This document shows positions 16,769 to 25,255 of a DNA stretch of 64,000 bases, in pieces; the first letter of the stretch is position 1; each line of letters starts with the position of its first letter. The DNA comes from Halobacillus litoralis (GTDB taxonomy: Bacteria > Bacillota > Bacilli > Bacillales > Halobacillaceae). Under the pieces are notes generated by a model. It was not told the origin of the DNA. It saw only the letters and a program-made list of their open reading frames with translations, and did no database searches. Location: the NCBI RefSeq assembly GCF_020524085.2, contig NZ_CP129016.1, positions 129,001 to 193,000 on the forward strand, in the 5' to 3' direction. The position numbers were made by a program, and so were the translations under genes.

Positions 16769-17236
16769 CTAAGATTCTCCATCTATTGACATTTTTTCCT
16801 GAATAGTTCCATCTTTTTTATGAATGATTACTTGTGTTCCTTTGTTTTCAGCAATCTCTTTTGCTCGGTCAATCGCTGTCTGCTTTTGATCAAAAACATC
16901 AGACGGTTGTTTCGCATCTTCTGTTTTTACAGCCCATCCATCCTCATGCGCAACGACATGTTGACCTTTTTCCAGGAGCTCAGGGCGGCTCTCTCCCTGC
17001 CTTCCTTCCCCGTCCCTTGTCTTCAGGTTTTTATCGCTCATTTGCTTCACACGATTGATTTCTTTCTTATCTGCATTTTCATACCATTCTTTAGCCTGTT
17101 CTGTTGCTATAGGTATGGCCTGCCCCTCTTTATACCCTTCGTCAATCATGGCGTTGGCTATATCAATCGCTTTTTTTCTAATAGGTGTTTCCAAGTTTTT
17201 GAATGAGCTTGGGTAATCTTCTGTATCCCACGGCAT
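16769..17236 (-). CDS. ydaT: YdaT-like general stress protein (DUF2188)
   Basis: 155 residues from MPWDTEDYPSSFKNL; the upstream ATG overlaps the GAGGAGG site and is rejected. The N-terminal part (residues 1-60, with IRKKAIDIANAMIDEGY and AIPIATEQAKEWYEN) is the ChaB-like segment typical of B. subtilis YdaT. A Lys/Glu-rich linker leads to a C-terminal DUF2188 domain (HVVAHEDGWAVKTEDAKQPS). YdaT belongs to the B. subtilis sigma-B regulon, and a good sigma-B promoter is present here too. Confidence 0.85.
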   Translation of the reverse strand: MPWDTEDYPSSFKNLETPIRKKAIDIANAMIDEGYKEGQAIPIATEQAKEWYENADKKEINRVKQMSDKNLKTRDGEGRQGESRPELLEKGQHVVAHEDGWAVKTEDAKQPSDVFDQKQTAIDRAKEIAENKGTQVIIHKKDGTIQEKMSIDGES

Positions 17237-17272
17237 CCCACTCGTCCTCCTCATTTATTAGTTATCTTTTTT

Positions 17273-17299
17273 ATTCCCTTCCACAAAGCGAAACTAAAC
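17273..17299 (-). promoter_or_regulatory. Candidate sigma-B promoter of ydaT
   Basis: On the minus strand GTTTAG, 15-base spacer, GGGAAT, 37 bases before the ATG; one mismatch to the GTTTAA - GGGWAW consensus. Confidence 0.65.
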
Positions 17300-17350
17300 C
17301 AATCGGGGACCTTGGTCGAATTGAAACAACAGGAAAAATAAGATACGATA

Positions 17351-17363
17351 TTAACGTCGTTAA
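17351..17363. promoter_or_regulatory. 13-bp palindrome upstream of the pxp operon
   Basis: Perfect palindrome TTAACGTCGTTAA between divergent ydaT and pxpB. Nearer the operon, CATCCACTA occurs twice (17440 and 17461, 21 bp apart) around a TATAAT-like -10 at 17447. Candidate operator sites only. Confidence 0.3.
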
Positions 17364-17495
17364 GTTAGAAAAAATGACATACTTTGATATTTTCCTGCCA
17401 AATTTAAACGGTTCGTTCACATCATAGCTCATGGATACACATCCACTATAATGGTTTGGCATCCACTACTTTAAAAGTTCATAGGAGGTATTTTA

Positions 17496-18211
17496 TTGAA
17501 TATAAGCATTCACCCCCTTGGAGATCAGGCTCTCCTTATCGATTTTGGAGAATCTATAAATGAGGAGACCAATCAACAAGTCCGTCAGGCAGCCGCACAA
17601 CTTGATGAACAAAAGCCCGACTGGATGATTGAATACATTCCAGCTTTTTCTACTCTAACCATTCTATATAACCCCTACTACATAGCTAAACAAACACGTT
17701 CACAAGACCTCCTTCCCTTTGAATGGGCAAGAACAAAGGTCTTAGATCTATTATCTCAATCTTCTTCCTATCATTCTGAGAAGAGAACTATAGAAATACC
17801 TGTGTGTTACGGGGGGAGAATGGGGACCAGACCTCTCCTTTGTCGCTTCACACAATAGCATAAGCGAAGAAGAAGTCATCGACACCCACATGAAGGGAAA
17901 TTACTTAGTGTATATGATAGGATTTGCGCCTGGTTTTCCTTATATCGGGGGAATGGATAAAAAAATCGCCGCTCCTCGTCGTGACGATCCAAGGCTGTCG
18001 ATCCCTTCAGGATCCGTGGGCATTGCAGGAGAGCAAACTGGTGTATATCCCATTGAAACGCCAGGGGGGATGGCAGTTGATAGGCCGAACCCCACTAAAA
18101 CTTTTCGAAGCTGACAGAGATCATCCTTCTCTCCTTCAGGCAGGAGACCGCATTCGTTTCACACGTATTGATGAAACAGAATATAAACAGTTGAAGGAGG
18201 GGGAACAATGA
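17496..18211 (+). pseudogene. pxpB: 5-oxoprolinase subunit PxpB (KipI), two frameshifts
   Basis: PxpB/KipI is one of three subunits of the ATP-dependent bacterial 5-oxoprolinase; in B. subtilis KipI also inhibits the sporulation kinase KinA. TTG start after GGAGG. Translating through two corrections gives a normal 237-residue protein, including GFAPGFPYIGGM, SIPSGSVGIAGEQTGVYP and ETPGGWQLIG. Each break is an extra G in a G6 run: at 17811-17816 (expected YGGEWGPDL) and at 18064-18069 (expected TPGGWQLIG). Two identical error types in one otherwise intact gene, inside an intact operon, point to sequence error. The stop overlaps the start of pxpC (ATGA). Confidence 0.88.
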
Positions 18212-19209
18212 TTTCGGTATTGAAATCAGGATTGATGACAACCATTCAAGATACAGGGCGGTACGGTTATCAAAAAGATGGGGTCATTGTAAGTGGAGCC
18301 ATGGATCAACAGGCCCACCGAATCGCAAACCTCCTTGTCGGAAATTCTACCGATGCAGCGACAATGGAGATAACACTGATGGGACCGGTTCTTGAATTTC
18401 AAGAAGATGCTTTCATCGCTATCTGTGGAGGAAACCTTACGCCCATGATTGACGGTGATAGTGTTTCCATGTGGAAACCTTTGTACATAAAAAAAGGAAG
18501 CGAGCTTCGCTTTGGGCAACCAAAAAAAGGCTTCAGGTGCTATCTATCCATAGCTGGTGGATTTCAAGTACGGAAGGTTATGGGGAGTTCTTCTACATAT
18601 CTCCGCGCAAACATGGGAGGTTTTGACGGACGTACATTAGAAAAAGGAGACCAACTTCGATTTGGCCGCCCTGATTCTCCGCTTGAACATTCGAAAGAAC
18701 AACTTAAAACTGTAGAAAAAACTACATCTTATAATGAAGCTTCATGGTTCGTCGGTCCAGAATTCACCAATTACACGAAGAGCGACCAGCCGATTCGAGT
18801 TATGCCCGGCCGTGAATTTGACTTATTTACAGCACAGAGTAAAGAACAATTTTTCAACGATCCTTTTCAAATTGATTCGAAATCAGATCGAATGGGCTAT
18901 CGTTTAAATGGATCGACCCTGACTCTCGAGAAAAAGAAAGATATCGTTTCAGAAGCCGTTACATTTGGGACCATTCAAGTACCTCCAGATGGAAATCCGA
19001 TCTTATTATTAGCGGACCATCAGACCACAGGTGGTTATCCAAAAATCGGACAAGTAGCTTCAATCGATTTACCGAGAATTGCACAAATGCGGCCGGGAGA
19101 AAGTATAAGTTTCTCCCCTATTACCCATGAAGAAGCTCAACGTCTGCTCTTAGAAAAAGAGAAAAACCTGAAACAGCTACAAAGAGGGATTGAAACGAAA
19201 CTTCGTTAA
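18208..19209 (+). CDS. pxpC: 5-oxoprolinase subunit PxpC (KipA)
   Basis: 333-residue biotin-dependent-carboxyltransferase-like protein: LKSGLMTTIQDTGRYGYQ at residues 4-21, GAMDQQAHRIANLLVGN, a CYLSIAGGF segment, then SDRMGYRLNG and a C-terminal DHQTTGGYPKIGQVASIDLP. Works with PxpB and PxpA to open 5-oxoproline to glutamate at the expense of ATP. Translationally coupled to pxpB by a four-base overlap and followed by pxpA after 12 bases. Confidence 0.93.
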   Translation: MISVLKSGLMTTIQDTGRYGYQKDGVIVSGAMDQQAHRIANLLVGNSTDAATMEITLMGPVLEFQEDAFIAICGGNLTPMIDGDSVSMWKPLYIKKGSELRFGQPKKGFRCYLSIAGGFQVRKVMGSSSTYLRANMGGFDGRTLEKGDQLRFGRPDSPLEHSKEQLKTVEKTTSYNEASWFVGPEFTNYTKSDQPIRVMPGREFDLFTAQSKEQFFNDPFQIDSKSDRMGYRLNGSTLTLEKKKDIVSEAVTFGTIQVPPDGNPILLLADHQTTGGYPKIGQVASIDLPRIAQMRPGESISFSPITHEEAQRLLLEKEKNLKQLQRGIETKLR

Positions 19210-19221
19210 GGAGGAGATTCC

Positions 19222-19995
19222 ATGCATATTGTCGACTTGAATTGCGATATGGGAGAAAGTTTTGGCCGCTATACCATCGGTCGCGATGAAGAAATACTGA
19301 AATATGTAACATCCGCGAATATCGCCTGCGGTTACCACGCAGGGGATCCAACTATAATGAGAAAAACGGTGCAGAAGGCCTTAGAGCATAACGTTGGAAT
19401 CGGCGCCCATCCAGGTCTGCCAGATTTAGCCGGGTTCGGACGTCGACCAATGGAGATTTCTGAAGAGGAAGCTTACGATATGGTTGTCTATCAAATAGGA
19501 GCCCTCAAAGGGTTTGTGGATACAGAAGGGGGACATTTACAACACGTCAAGCCCCACGGCGCTCTGTTTAACATGGCTGCCAAAGATCCTAAGTTGTCAA
19601 CCGCCATTGCCAAGGCCGTTTACGATGTGGACCCAGAGATGGTTCTCTTTGGACTTGCAGGAAGTGAACTCGTGAAAGCAGGTCGCGAACATGGACTTAA
19701 AACAGCTAGTGAAGTGTTCTCAGATCGCACCTATCAATCAGATGGATCGCTTACTTCACGAAGAGAACCAAACGCGCTTATCACAGACCACGAACAGGCG
19801 GTCGAACAAGTGATTCGCATGATTAAAGAAAACAAAGTTCGTACCGTACAGGAGACGGATATCAATATTGATGTTCACACCATTTGTATTCATGGTGATG
19901 GACCAAGCGCCATCGATTTCGCCAACTATATTACAAAAGCCTTGAAAGAATCAGAAATCAAGCTTCAATCCATCGGTGAATTTATCACAAAATAA
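19222..19995 (+). CDS. pxpA: 5-oxoprolinase subunit PxpA (LamB/YcsF family)
   Basis: 257 residues with the LamB/YcsF signature: [11 protein letters not shown] at residues 4-14, [12 protein letters not shown] near 33, [15 protein letters not shown] near 60, [14 protein letters not shown] near 110 and [12 protein letters not shown] near 222. Completes the 5-oxoprolinase complex. AAGGAGG upstream of ATG. In this window it recycles 5-oxoproline, a damage product of glutamate and glutamine, which would suit a cell that keeps a large glutamate pool (inference). Confidence 0.95.
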   Translation: MHIVDLNCDMGESFGRYTIGRDEEILKYVTSANIACGYHAGDPTIMRKTVQKALEHNVGIGAHPGLPDLAGFGRRPMEISEEEAYDMVVYQIGALKGFVDTEGGHLQHVKPHGALFNMAAKDPKLSTAIAKAVYDVDPEMVLFGLAGSELVKAGREHGLKTASEVFSDRTYQSDGSLTSRREPNALITDHEQAVEQVIRMIKENKVRTVQETDINIDVHTICIHGDGPSAIDFANYITKALKESEIKLQSIGEFITK

Positions 19996-20046
19996 GTAAA
20001 CAATAGAAATCTTACATCACAATAAACCTAGCAAAGGAGCTACTCC

Positions 20047-21237
20047 ATGAAAGAACAATCGACAAGAAGTCTCTTGTTAGGAGCCGCTTTCCTGATGGCG
20101 ACGTCCGCCATTGGTCCTGGTTTTCTAACACAAACGACTCACTTCACTCAACAACTTGCAGCCAGTTTCGGATTTGTCATCTTAATCTCCATCATTATAG
20201 ACATCGGCGCCCAGCTAAATATATGGCGAATCATCGCTGTATCGGAGAAACCGGCTCAGGATATCGCCAACAGCCTACTCCCAGGCCTTGGAGTGTTTTT
20301 ATCTGTACTTATCGTTGCCGGTGGATTAGCCTTTAATATTGGAAATATCGCAGGTGCCGGTCTTGGTACCAATGTACTATTTGGAATCTCTCCTGAAATG
20401 GGGGCATTGTTTAGCGGAATTGTAGCTGTCGCCGTCTTTCTTGTTCGTGAAGCGGGTAAAGTCATGGATCGTTTCGCACAAATTGCAGGATTCATCATGA
20501 TTGCATTGACTATTTTCGTCATGTTCTCCGCCCAACCACCTGTCGGAGAAGCTGTCACGAAAACATTCGTACCTGATACGATTGATTTTCTCGCCATCAT
20601 CACACTCGTCGGCGGAACCGTCGGCGGATATATTACCTTCGCTGGTGGCCACCGACTTTTAGACGCAGGCGTGAAAGGAAAAGAAGCACTTCCGCAAGTC
20701 ACAAAAAGTTCCGTGTCTGCGATTGGAATTGCTTCCGTCATGAGAATCTTCCTTTTCCTTGCTTCCTTAGGTGTTGTAGCCTCAGGTTTCACACTGAACC
20801 CTGAAAACCCACCAGCTTCTGTCTTCCAGGCAGCAGCAGGAAATGTCGGATACAAAATCTTCGGTGTCATCATGTGGTCCGCTGCTGTAACGTCTGTAGT
20901 CGGGGCCGCATATACATCCGTTTCATTCATTCGTACATTCAATAAAACGATTAACAAGCACCACAAATGGTTCATTGTCGCGTTTATCGTCATTTCAACG
21001 ACTGTCTTCGTTTTGGTCGGTAAGCCCGTCAAGGTGTTGATCCTTGTCGGATCGTTAAATGGTTTGATTCTACCGATTGCGCTGGGTGTTATGCTGATAG
21101 CCGCGTATAAACAAAAAATCGTCGGGGATTACAAACACCCATTATGGTTGACCATCTTCGGAGTCCTAATCGTCATCGCCATGTCCTATATGGGCGGCAT
21201 GTCACTTATCCAAGGCATTCCAAAACTATTCGGTTAA
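20047..21237 (+). CDS. ycsG: NRAMP-like transporter YcsG, probable 5-oxoproline permease
   Basis: 396 residues and about eleven membrane segments, with an NRAMP-type first helix (SAIGPGFLTQTTHFTQQL) in which the metal-binding DPGN motif of true Mn/Fe transporters is replaced. This argues against metal transport. The position at the end of pxpBCA matches B. subtilis ycsG in the ycsF-kipA region and suggests uptake of 5-oxoproline. AAAGGAG precedes the ATG; a terminator follows directly. Confidence 0.85.
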   Translation: MKEQSTRSLLLGAAFLMATSAIGPGFLTQTTHFTQQLAASFGFVILISIIIDIGAQLNIWRIIAVSEKPAQDIANSLLPGLGVFLSVLIVAGGLAFNIGNIAGAGLGTNVLFGISPEMGALFSGIVAVAVFLVREAGKVMDRFAQIAGFIMIALTIFVMFSAQPPVGEAVTKTFVPDTIDFLAIITLVGGTVGGYITFAGGHRLLDAGVKGKEALPQVTKSSVSAIGIASVMRIFLFLASLGVVASGFTLNPENPPASVFQAAAGNVGYKIFGVIMWSAAVTSVVGAAYTSVSFIRTFNKTINKHHKWFIVAFIVISTTVFVLVGKPVKVLILVGSLNGLILPIALGVMLIAAYKQKIVGDYKHPLWLTIFGVLIVIAMSYMGGMSLIQGIPKLFG

Positions 21238-21242
21238 TCCCC

Positions 21243-21272
21243 TAAGAGCTCAGGCAACCTGAGCTCTTTTTT
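21243..21272 (+). terminator. Terminator of the pxp operon
   Basis: AAGAGCTCAGG / CCTGAGCTCTT hairpin followed by T6. Confidence 0.85.
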
Positions 21273-21278
21273 CATGCA

Positions 21279-21990
21279 CTAAAGCTACCTATACTTGAAG
21301 ACTCAGTTTCGAGACTTTTGTTGATTGGATGGGGGCTGCGGGGAATAGCTCGCTTTCCGCGGGAGCGCGGTGAGCCTCCTCGGACTTCGTCCTGTGGGGT
21401 CTCACCCTGCACTTTTTTCTCTTCGATATCCGATTCCGGCGCCTAGCGGCTAGTGAGACTTCCCTCGCTTCTGTACGATAAGTCAACATCGAATCACTTC
21501 GTTCTTCGTGTTTCCTTTATCTCCTCCAGCTCAGTCCAGTCCATACGCCGCTGATCGAGGCGCCTGCACACTTAAGTTAGGAGTCTCGCCATTCCCCTCC
21601 GCCCCTTTACCAAATAATATTCTCGAAACCACTTCTGGAATAAACTGCTTTTATTCACATGTTAATTAAAAGGGAATCAACTCCCAATGAAGCTGTTTTG
21701 TATGCGGAAGGTGTATTATAGAGCGTTTTATGCTTACAAACACAGAATAGTGAAAGGCATCCTCTCCCACAGTGAAGGGGTTCGTTTCTCTCCTTCTGAA
21801 AGGGGTGGTTGGGTAGCTGCGAGACTCCCGTGGGAGAAAGGAGATAGGCGAGATCCCGCAGGACGAAGTCCGAGGAAGCTCGGCACTCCCCCACAGGAAA
21901 GCGAGTAGCTTCCCAACCACCCCTGACGCTCAACCCGGTTAACGAATCCCCGAAACATCTTGAAAACTGAGTCTTCAAGAAACCTGCCAT
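21279..21990. repeat. Large palindromic repeat, R family copy 2, with nested insert
   Basis: Same plan as copy 1: left end ACTTGAAGACTCAGTTTCGAG, GC-rich left arm, shared centre (TAGAGCGTTTTATGCTTA, GGGGTTCGTTTCTC), right arm, right end ACTGAGTCTTCAAG. About 553 bp without the unrelated insert at 21420-21578. It follows the pxp terminator directly. Frames such as those at 21655-22023 on the minus strand are repeat artefacts. Confidence 0.8.
21420..21578. mobile_element. Small element inserted in repeat copy 2
   Basis: Compared with copy 1, the left arm is split after ACTTTTTTC and resumes at AGGAGTCTCGCC. The intervening 159 bp has inverted ends (GGCGCCTAGCGGC at 21438, GCCGCTGATCGAGGCGCC ending 21564) and no coding frame. 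The sequence type resembles short repeats common in Bacillaceae. Exact ends and any target duplication are uncertain. Confidence 0.55.
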
Positions 21991-22091
21991 ATCCTTTAAT
22001 AAAGAAATGGTGATCTGAAGCACCTTTTTGCTCGAGTTTTTATTGAAGGAGGATTACACTAGAAGAAACTTATACATAAGGAGTGGTTTGA

Positions 22092-22754
22092 TTGAGCAAT
22101 CTGGAGACTTGGAAGCAAGTGGACCAATACTTCATTGACCAGCTAATTCCCACAGATCCTGTCATGGAGAATGTACTAAAAGCAAACGAAGAAGCAGGAC
22201 TCCCTTCCATCGACGTGTCTGCCGCCCAGGGAAAAATGCTTCAGCTTTTTGTGAAAATGAAAGCTGCGAAAAATGTATTGGAAATTGGCACTCTCGGCGG
22301 ATACAGCACCATCTGGATGGCAAGATCCCTCCCTGAAGATGGTCACGTCACTACACTAGAATTCAACCCGAAGCATGCGGAAGTCGCCTCAAGGAATATG
22401 GAAATGGCCGGGGTGCAGGACAAGATAGAAGTGATTGTCGGCCCTGCCCTTGATTCTCTGCCTACTTTAGAAGGACGTGAACCCTTTGATTTTATTTTTA
22501 TCGATGCAGATAAAAATAATAACCCCCACTATATCAAAGAAGCCCTTAAGTTATCTAAGGCCGGAACGACGATCTTAGTAGATAATGTCGTTCGGGATGG
22601 AAGACTGCTTGACTCAGAAAGCAAAGACAAGAGTATTATAGGTATACGTGAAATGTTTGACTTATTAAACAACCACCCAAACCTTGAATCCACAGCCTTT
22701 CAAACGGTGGGAAGCAAAGGATATGACGGTTTCGTCCTGGCCGTTGTAACATAA
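22092..22754 (+). CDS. SAM-dependent O-methyltransferase (COG4122 type)
   Basis: 220 residues of the class I catechol-type O-methyltransferase family: LEIGTLGGYSTIWMAR at 62-77 (SAM-binding loop), LEFNPKHAEVA acidic strand, FDFIFIDADKNN at 131-142 (metal-binding Asp) and VDNVVRDG near 160. TTG start after AAGGAG. It probably methylates a small catechol-like or hydroxylated compound; the substrate is unknown. Single gene, ending in a terminator shared with the converging phosphatase gene. Confidence 0.85.
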   Translation: MSNLETWKQVDQYFIDQLIPTDPVMENVLKANEEAGLPSIDVSAAQGKMLQLFVKMKAAKNVLEIGTLGGYSTIWMARSLPEDGHVTTLEFNPKHAEVASRNMEMAGVQDKIEVIVGPALDSLPTLEGREPFDFIFIDADKNNNPHYIKEALKLSKAGTTILVDNVVRDGRLLDSESKDKSIIGIREMFDLLNNHPNLESTAFQTVGSKGYDGFVLAVVT

Positions 22755-22762
22755 AAAACCAA

Positions 22763-22802
22763 AACTAAGTGTACCTTTTTATAAAAAGGTACACTTAGTT
22801 TA
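22763..22802. terminator. Bidirectional terminator
   Basis: AAACTAAGTGTACCTTTTT / AAAAAGGTACACTTAGTTT, a perfect long hairpin between convergent genes; the phosphatase stop codon lies inside it. Confidence 0.85.
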
Positions 22803-23610
22803 ATTTTATCCACACCGCTGTTCTGTCATCGATATGGAGAGAATGTTTATTCAGGTGTTCCGTTAATTCATAAACATAGCTTTCCAACCCTACTTCTCCA
22901 ATTCTCTGATAAGTTTCTTCAAGGGTAAGTTCAGGATGAAATAAACCATCAGAAATAAGCAGGAGACTCCGAATCCCTTTTCTATCGATCACTCCTTGAT
23001 CAAGGTATTCCATCACTTCAGGCATTCCGTTGGCAACCGTATAGCCACCTTCCACATTCGCAAGCCGGCGGTTATAGCGAAGCCTATTCATGTGTATATC
23101 ATAGTAACTTTCAGGTGGTATGTTCTCTCCACCCTTTCTTCTTTCGACACGTTTTTGCTTGGCTCTTTCGCTGATCCCTTTGACAGAGTCAGTGGTGACA
23201 GTCATAAACTTTCCATCCTCACCCTCTGCAAGAATCATAGAATCCCCCAGCTGCACATAATGAATCTGGTCATCCACGACTTTAACAACAGCTACGCATG
23301 TGGACCACCGTTCTTCTCCGAGTTCTGTCTGGACGCCGTACCTTACCATCTCCTCCTTTAAATGTAGGTTGGCTTCTTCTACGGCTTGCACTAGCCTCTC
23401 TCCACTCTTTAACCGCTCCATTTTAGTTTTGAAAATTTGCGCGGCAAGATATGCTCCATTATGTCCGGCTTCATCCTCAAAGCAGACAAGAGGAGTAGCC
23501 CCATCTAAAACGCCGTAAACACCAGCATGTTCGTTTAGTACCAGCGCATCTTCACATTCCTTTTTTACCGGGCTCTTTTTTTGGATATGTTCCACAACCG
23601 TGACGTTCAA
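22795..23610 (-). CDS. PP2C-type serine/threonine phosphatase-like protein
   Basis: 271 residues with degenerate PP2C motifs: ECEDALVL and YGVLDGAT near the start (metal Asp residues), HYVQLGDSMIL in the middle, LLLISDGLFHP and DDRTAVWI near the end. This suggests an Mn/Mg-dependent phosphatase with all main acidic positions retained. I start it at a TTG whose TTGA overlaps the stop of the upstream GNAT gene and that follows AAGGGAG; an upstream ATG inside the GNAT gene is less likely. The coupling suggests joint function or at least joint dosage. Confidence 0.75.
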   Translation of the reverse strand: MNVTVVEHIQKKSPVKKECEDALVLNEHAGVYGVLDGATPLVCFEDEAGHNGAYLAAQIFKTKMERLKSGERLVQAVEEANLHLKEEMVRYGVQTELGEERWSTCVAVVKVVDDQIHYVQLGDSMILAEGEDGKFMTVTTDSVKGISERAKQKRVERRKGGENIPPESYYDIHMNRLRYNRRLANVEGGYTVANGMPEVMEYLDQGVIDRKGIRSLLLISDGLFHPELTLEETYQRIGEVGLESYVYELTEHLNKHSLHIDDRTAVWIKLN

Positions 23611-24164
23611 GTGATATTCTCCCTTCTCATCCAATCCTCTTTCAGCATTCCATAAACCACATGATCCGTGTATTCATCATAAAGCCGAGCTGCTTGACGG
23701 ATGACCCCTTCCTGCTTGAAACCCAACCGTTCCGGCACTGCCCGGCTCTTTTCATTCTCAGATGCGGCTCGAATTTCAATCCGGTTCATACCTAGTGTCT
23801 CAAACGCATAGTCGAACAGAACGCGACAAGAACGTGTAAGCAGCCCCTTCCCTTTGTAATCAGCTCCCATCCAGTAGCCAATGCTTGTGGCTTTGTTTTT
23901 CTCATCAATTTCATGAAAATCGACGACACCTGCAATGTTTCCTTGATATAGAATACAAACGGTCAGCCCGTTGTTTTCTGCATAACGGCGTAAACTCATC
24001 TTTATGTAGTTTCTTGTATCTTCCACTTCTTTTGTAAAGTGGATCCACGGCAACCATGTTTTTATATGATCCCTGGAACGATCTGATAGTCGGTATAGCT
24101 CCTCCGCATCACGATGGTCGATCATTTTCAGTGATAATTCTTCACCAATTCTTTGTTCAAACAT
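23607..24164 (-). CDS. GNAT acetyltransferase, RimJ/RimL type
   Basis: 185 residues with the RimJ/RimL layout: DRSRDHIKTWLPWI near 28, IGYWMGADYKGKGLLTRS near 95 (acetyl-CoA pyrophosphate loop), and GMNRIEIRAASENEKSRAVPERLGF near 125. Similar to B. subtilis YdaF and ribosomal-protein N-terminal acetyltransferases, but the acceptor is unknown. Overlaps the start of the PP2C-like gene by four bases. Confidence 0.85.
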   Translation of the reverse strand: MFEQRIGEELSLKMIDHRDAEELYRLSDRSRDHIKTWLPWIHFTKEVEDTRNYIKMSLRRYAENNGLTVCILYQGNIAGVVDFHEIDEKNKATSIGYWMGADYKGKGLLTRSCRVLFDYAFETLGMNRIEIRAASENEKSRAVPERLGFKQEGVIRQAARLYDEYTDHVVYGMLKEDWMRRENIT

Positions 24165-24230
24165 TAGTGTTCTCCCCCTTTTTTTCTGTGGTCATTTGTA
24201 TTCGACAGAATCCCTTCTTCTTCCTGCAAA

Positions 24231-24263
24231 AAAAGTACGACAGAACAAGTCTGCCGTACTTTT
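24231..24263 (-). terminator. Terminator of the acyl-CoA operon
   Basis: AAAAAGTACGGCAGA / TCTGTCGTACTTTTTT on the minus strand, just after the last gene of the operon. Confidence 0.8.
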
Positions 24264-24269
24264 TGTATG

Positions 24270-25244
24270 TTATGGCTTTAAGACCAGCTTTCCTTTTGTT
24301 TTTCTGGCCTGCATGACCTCATGGACATGAGCCGCTTCCTCTAAATCAAACACACCGCCAACGGTCAACTTCAATTCACCAGCCTTCACCATTTTCAACA
24401 AATGGTTCAAACTCTTTTCAAACAGGACAGGCTTCTTCATAATCTGTGGCAAAAAGAATCCAATAACGGATAGATTTCGATTCATAAGCCCGGAAGGATA
24501 CATTTGCGCCGGCTCTCCACTGGCTACCCCATAGACCACGACTCTTCCGAATGCTCTCATGCATTTGACGGTTTCGTGAAAAATATCGCCTCCAGCCATT
24601 TCAAGAGCCACATCGACTCCTCTGCCATCCGTGGCCTCCATTACTTCTTCACGCCACATCGGATTCGTGTAGTTGATGGCATAGTCTGCACCTAAATCAC
24701 GAGCTAAGTTCAGCTTTTCATCTGTGCTGGCCGTCGCGATTACCTTTCCTGCTCCGAAATGTTTGGCTAGTTGGACAGCAAGGGAACCAACGCCTCCGGC
24801 CGCTGCATGAACAAGAACGGTTTCTCCTTTTTCCAGCCTCCCCATCGTTGTGAGAATATGATAGGCGGTTAACCCCTGTAAGGGTAAAGCTACAGCGATT
24901 TCATCTGTGACTTCATTTGGGATGGGGATCAAAGTACTCTCATTCGCCTTCACATATTCTGCATAGCCCCCTGAGCCAATGAGCGTCACGACACGATCTC
25001 CCTTAGCGACACGGCTCACCCCTTCGCCTACCTCTTCAACGACCCCGGCAACTTCTGCTCCAGGGATAAAGGGAAGTGGTGTGGGTACTACATAAGCCCC
25101 CTCACGCCTTGCTGTGTCCGCATAGTTCACTCCGATGGCATGAACTTTGAGAAGAACTTCTCCTTGTTCAAGCTCTGGTCTGTCGACATCCACCTTCTCC
25201 AATACAGAAGGCGCTCCATATTCTTTAAACTGAATCGCTTTCAT
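24270..25244 (-). CDS. NADPH:quinone oxidoreductase family enzyme (zinc-free MDR)
   Basis: 324 residues of the QOR group: GVNYADTARREG near 42, PGAEVAGVVEEVG near 66, LQGLTAYHIL near 125, Rossmann loop VHAAAGGVGSLAVQLAK near 145. No catalytic zinc cysteines. It reduces quinones or enones with NADPH. Start MKAIQF follows GAGGAGGG. Last gene of a ten-gene acyl-CoA operon, so it may act as an enoyl-type reductase on an intermediate; that is inference. Confidence 0.88.
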   Translation of the reverse strand: MKAIQFKEYGAPSVLEKVDVDRPELEQGEVLLKVHAIGVNYADTARREGAYVVPTPLPFIPGAEVAGVVEEVGEGVSRVAKGDRVVTLIGSGGYAEYVKANESTLIPIPNEVTDEIAVALPLQGLTAYHILTTMGRLEKGETVLVHAAAGGVGSLAVQLAKHFGAGKVIATASTDEKLNLARDLGADYAINYTNPMWREEVMEATDGRGVDVALEMAGGDIFHETVKCMRAFGRVVVYGVASGEPAQMYPSGLMNRNLSVIGFFLPQIMKKPVLFEKSLNHLLKMVKAGELKLTVGGVFDLEEAAHVHEVMQARKTKGKLVLKP

Positions 25245-25255
25245 TTTTTCCCTCC

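Noticed and set aside
20256..21032. 258-residue minus-strand frame
   Set aside because: Antisense of the ycsG-type transporter, with Pro/Thr/Met-rich composition typical of a shadow frame.
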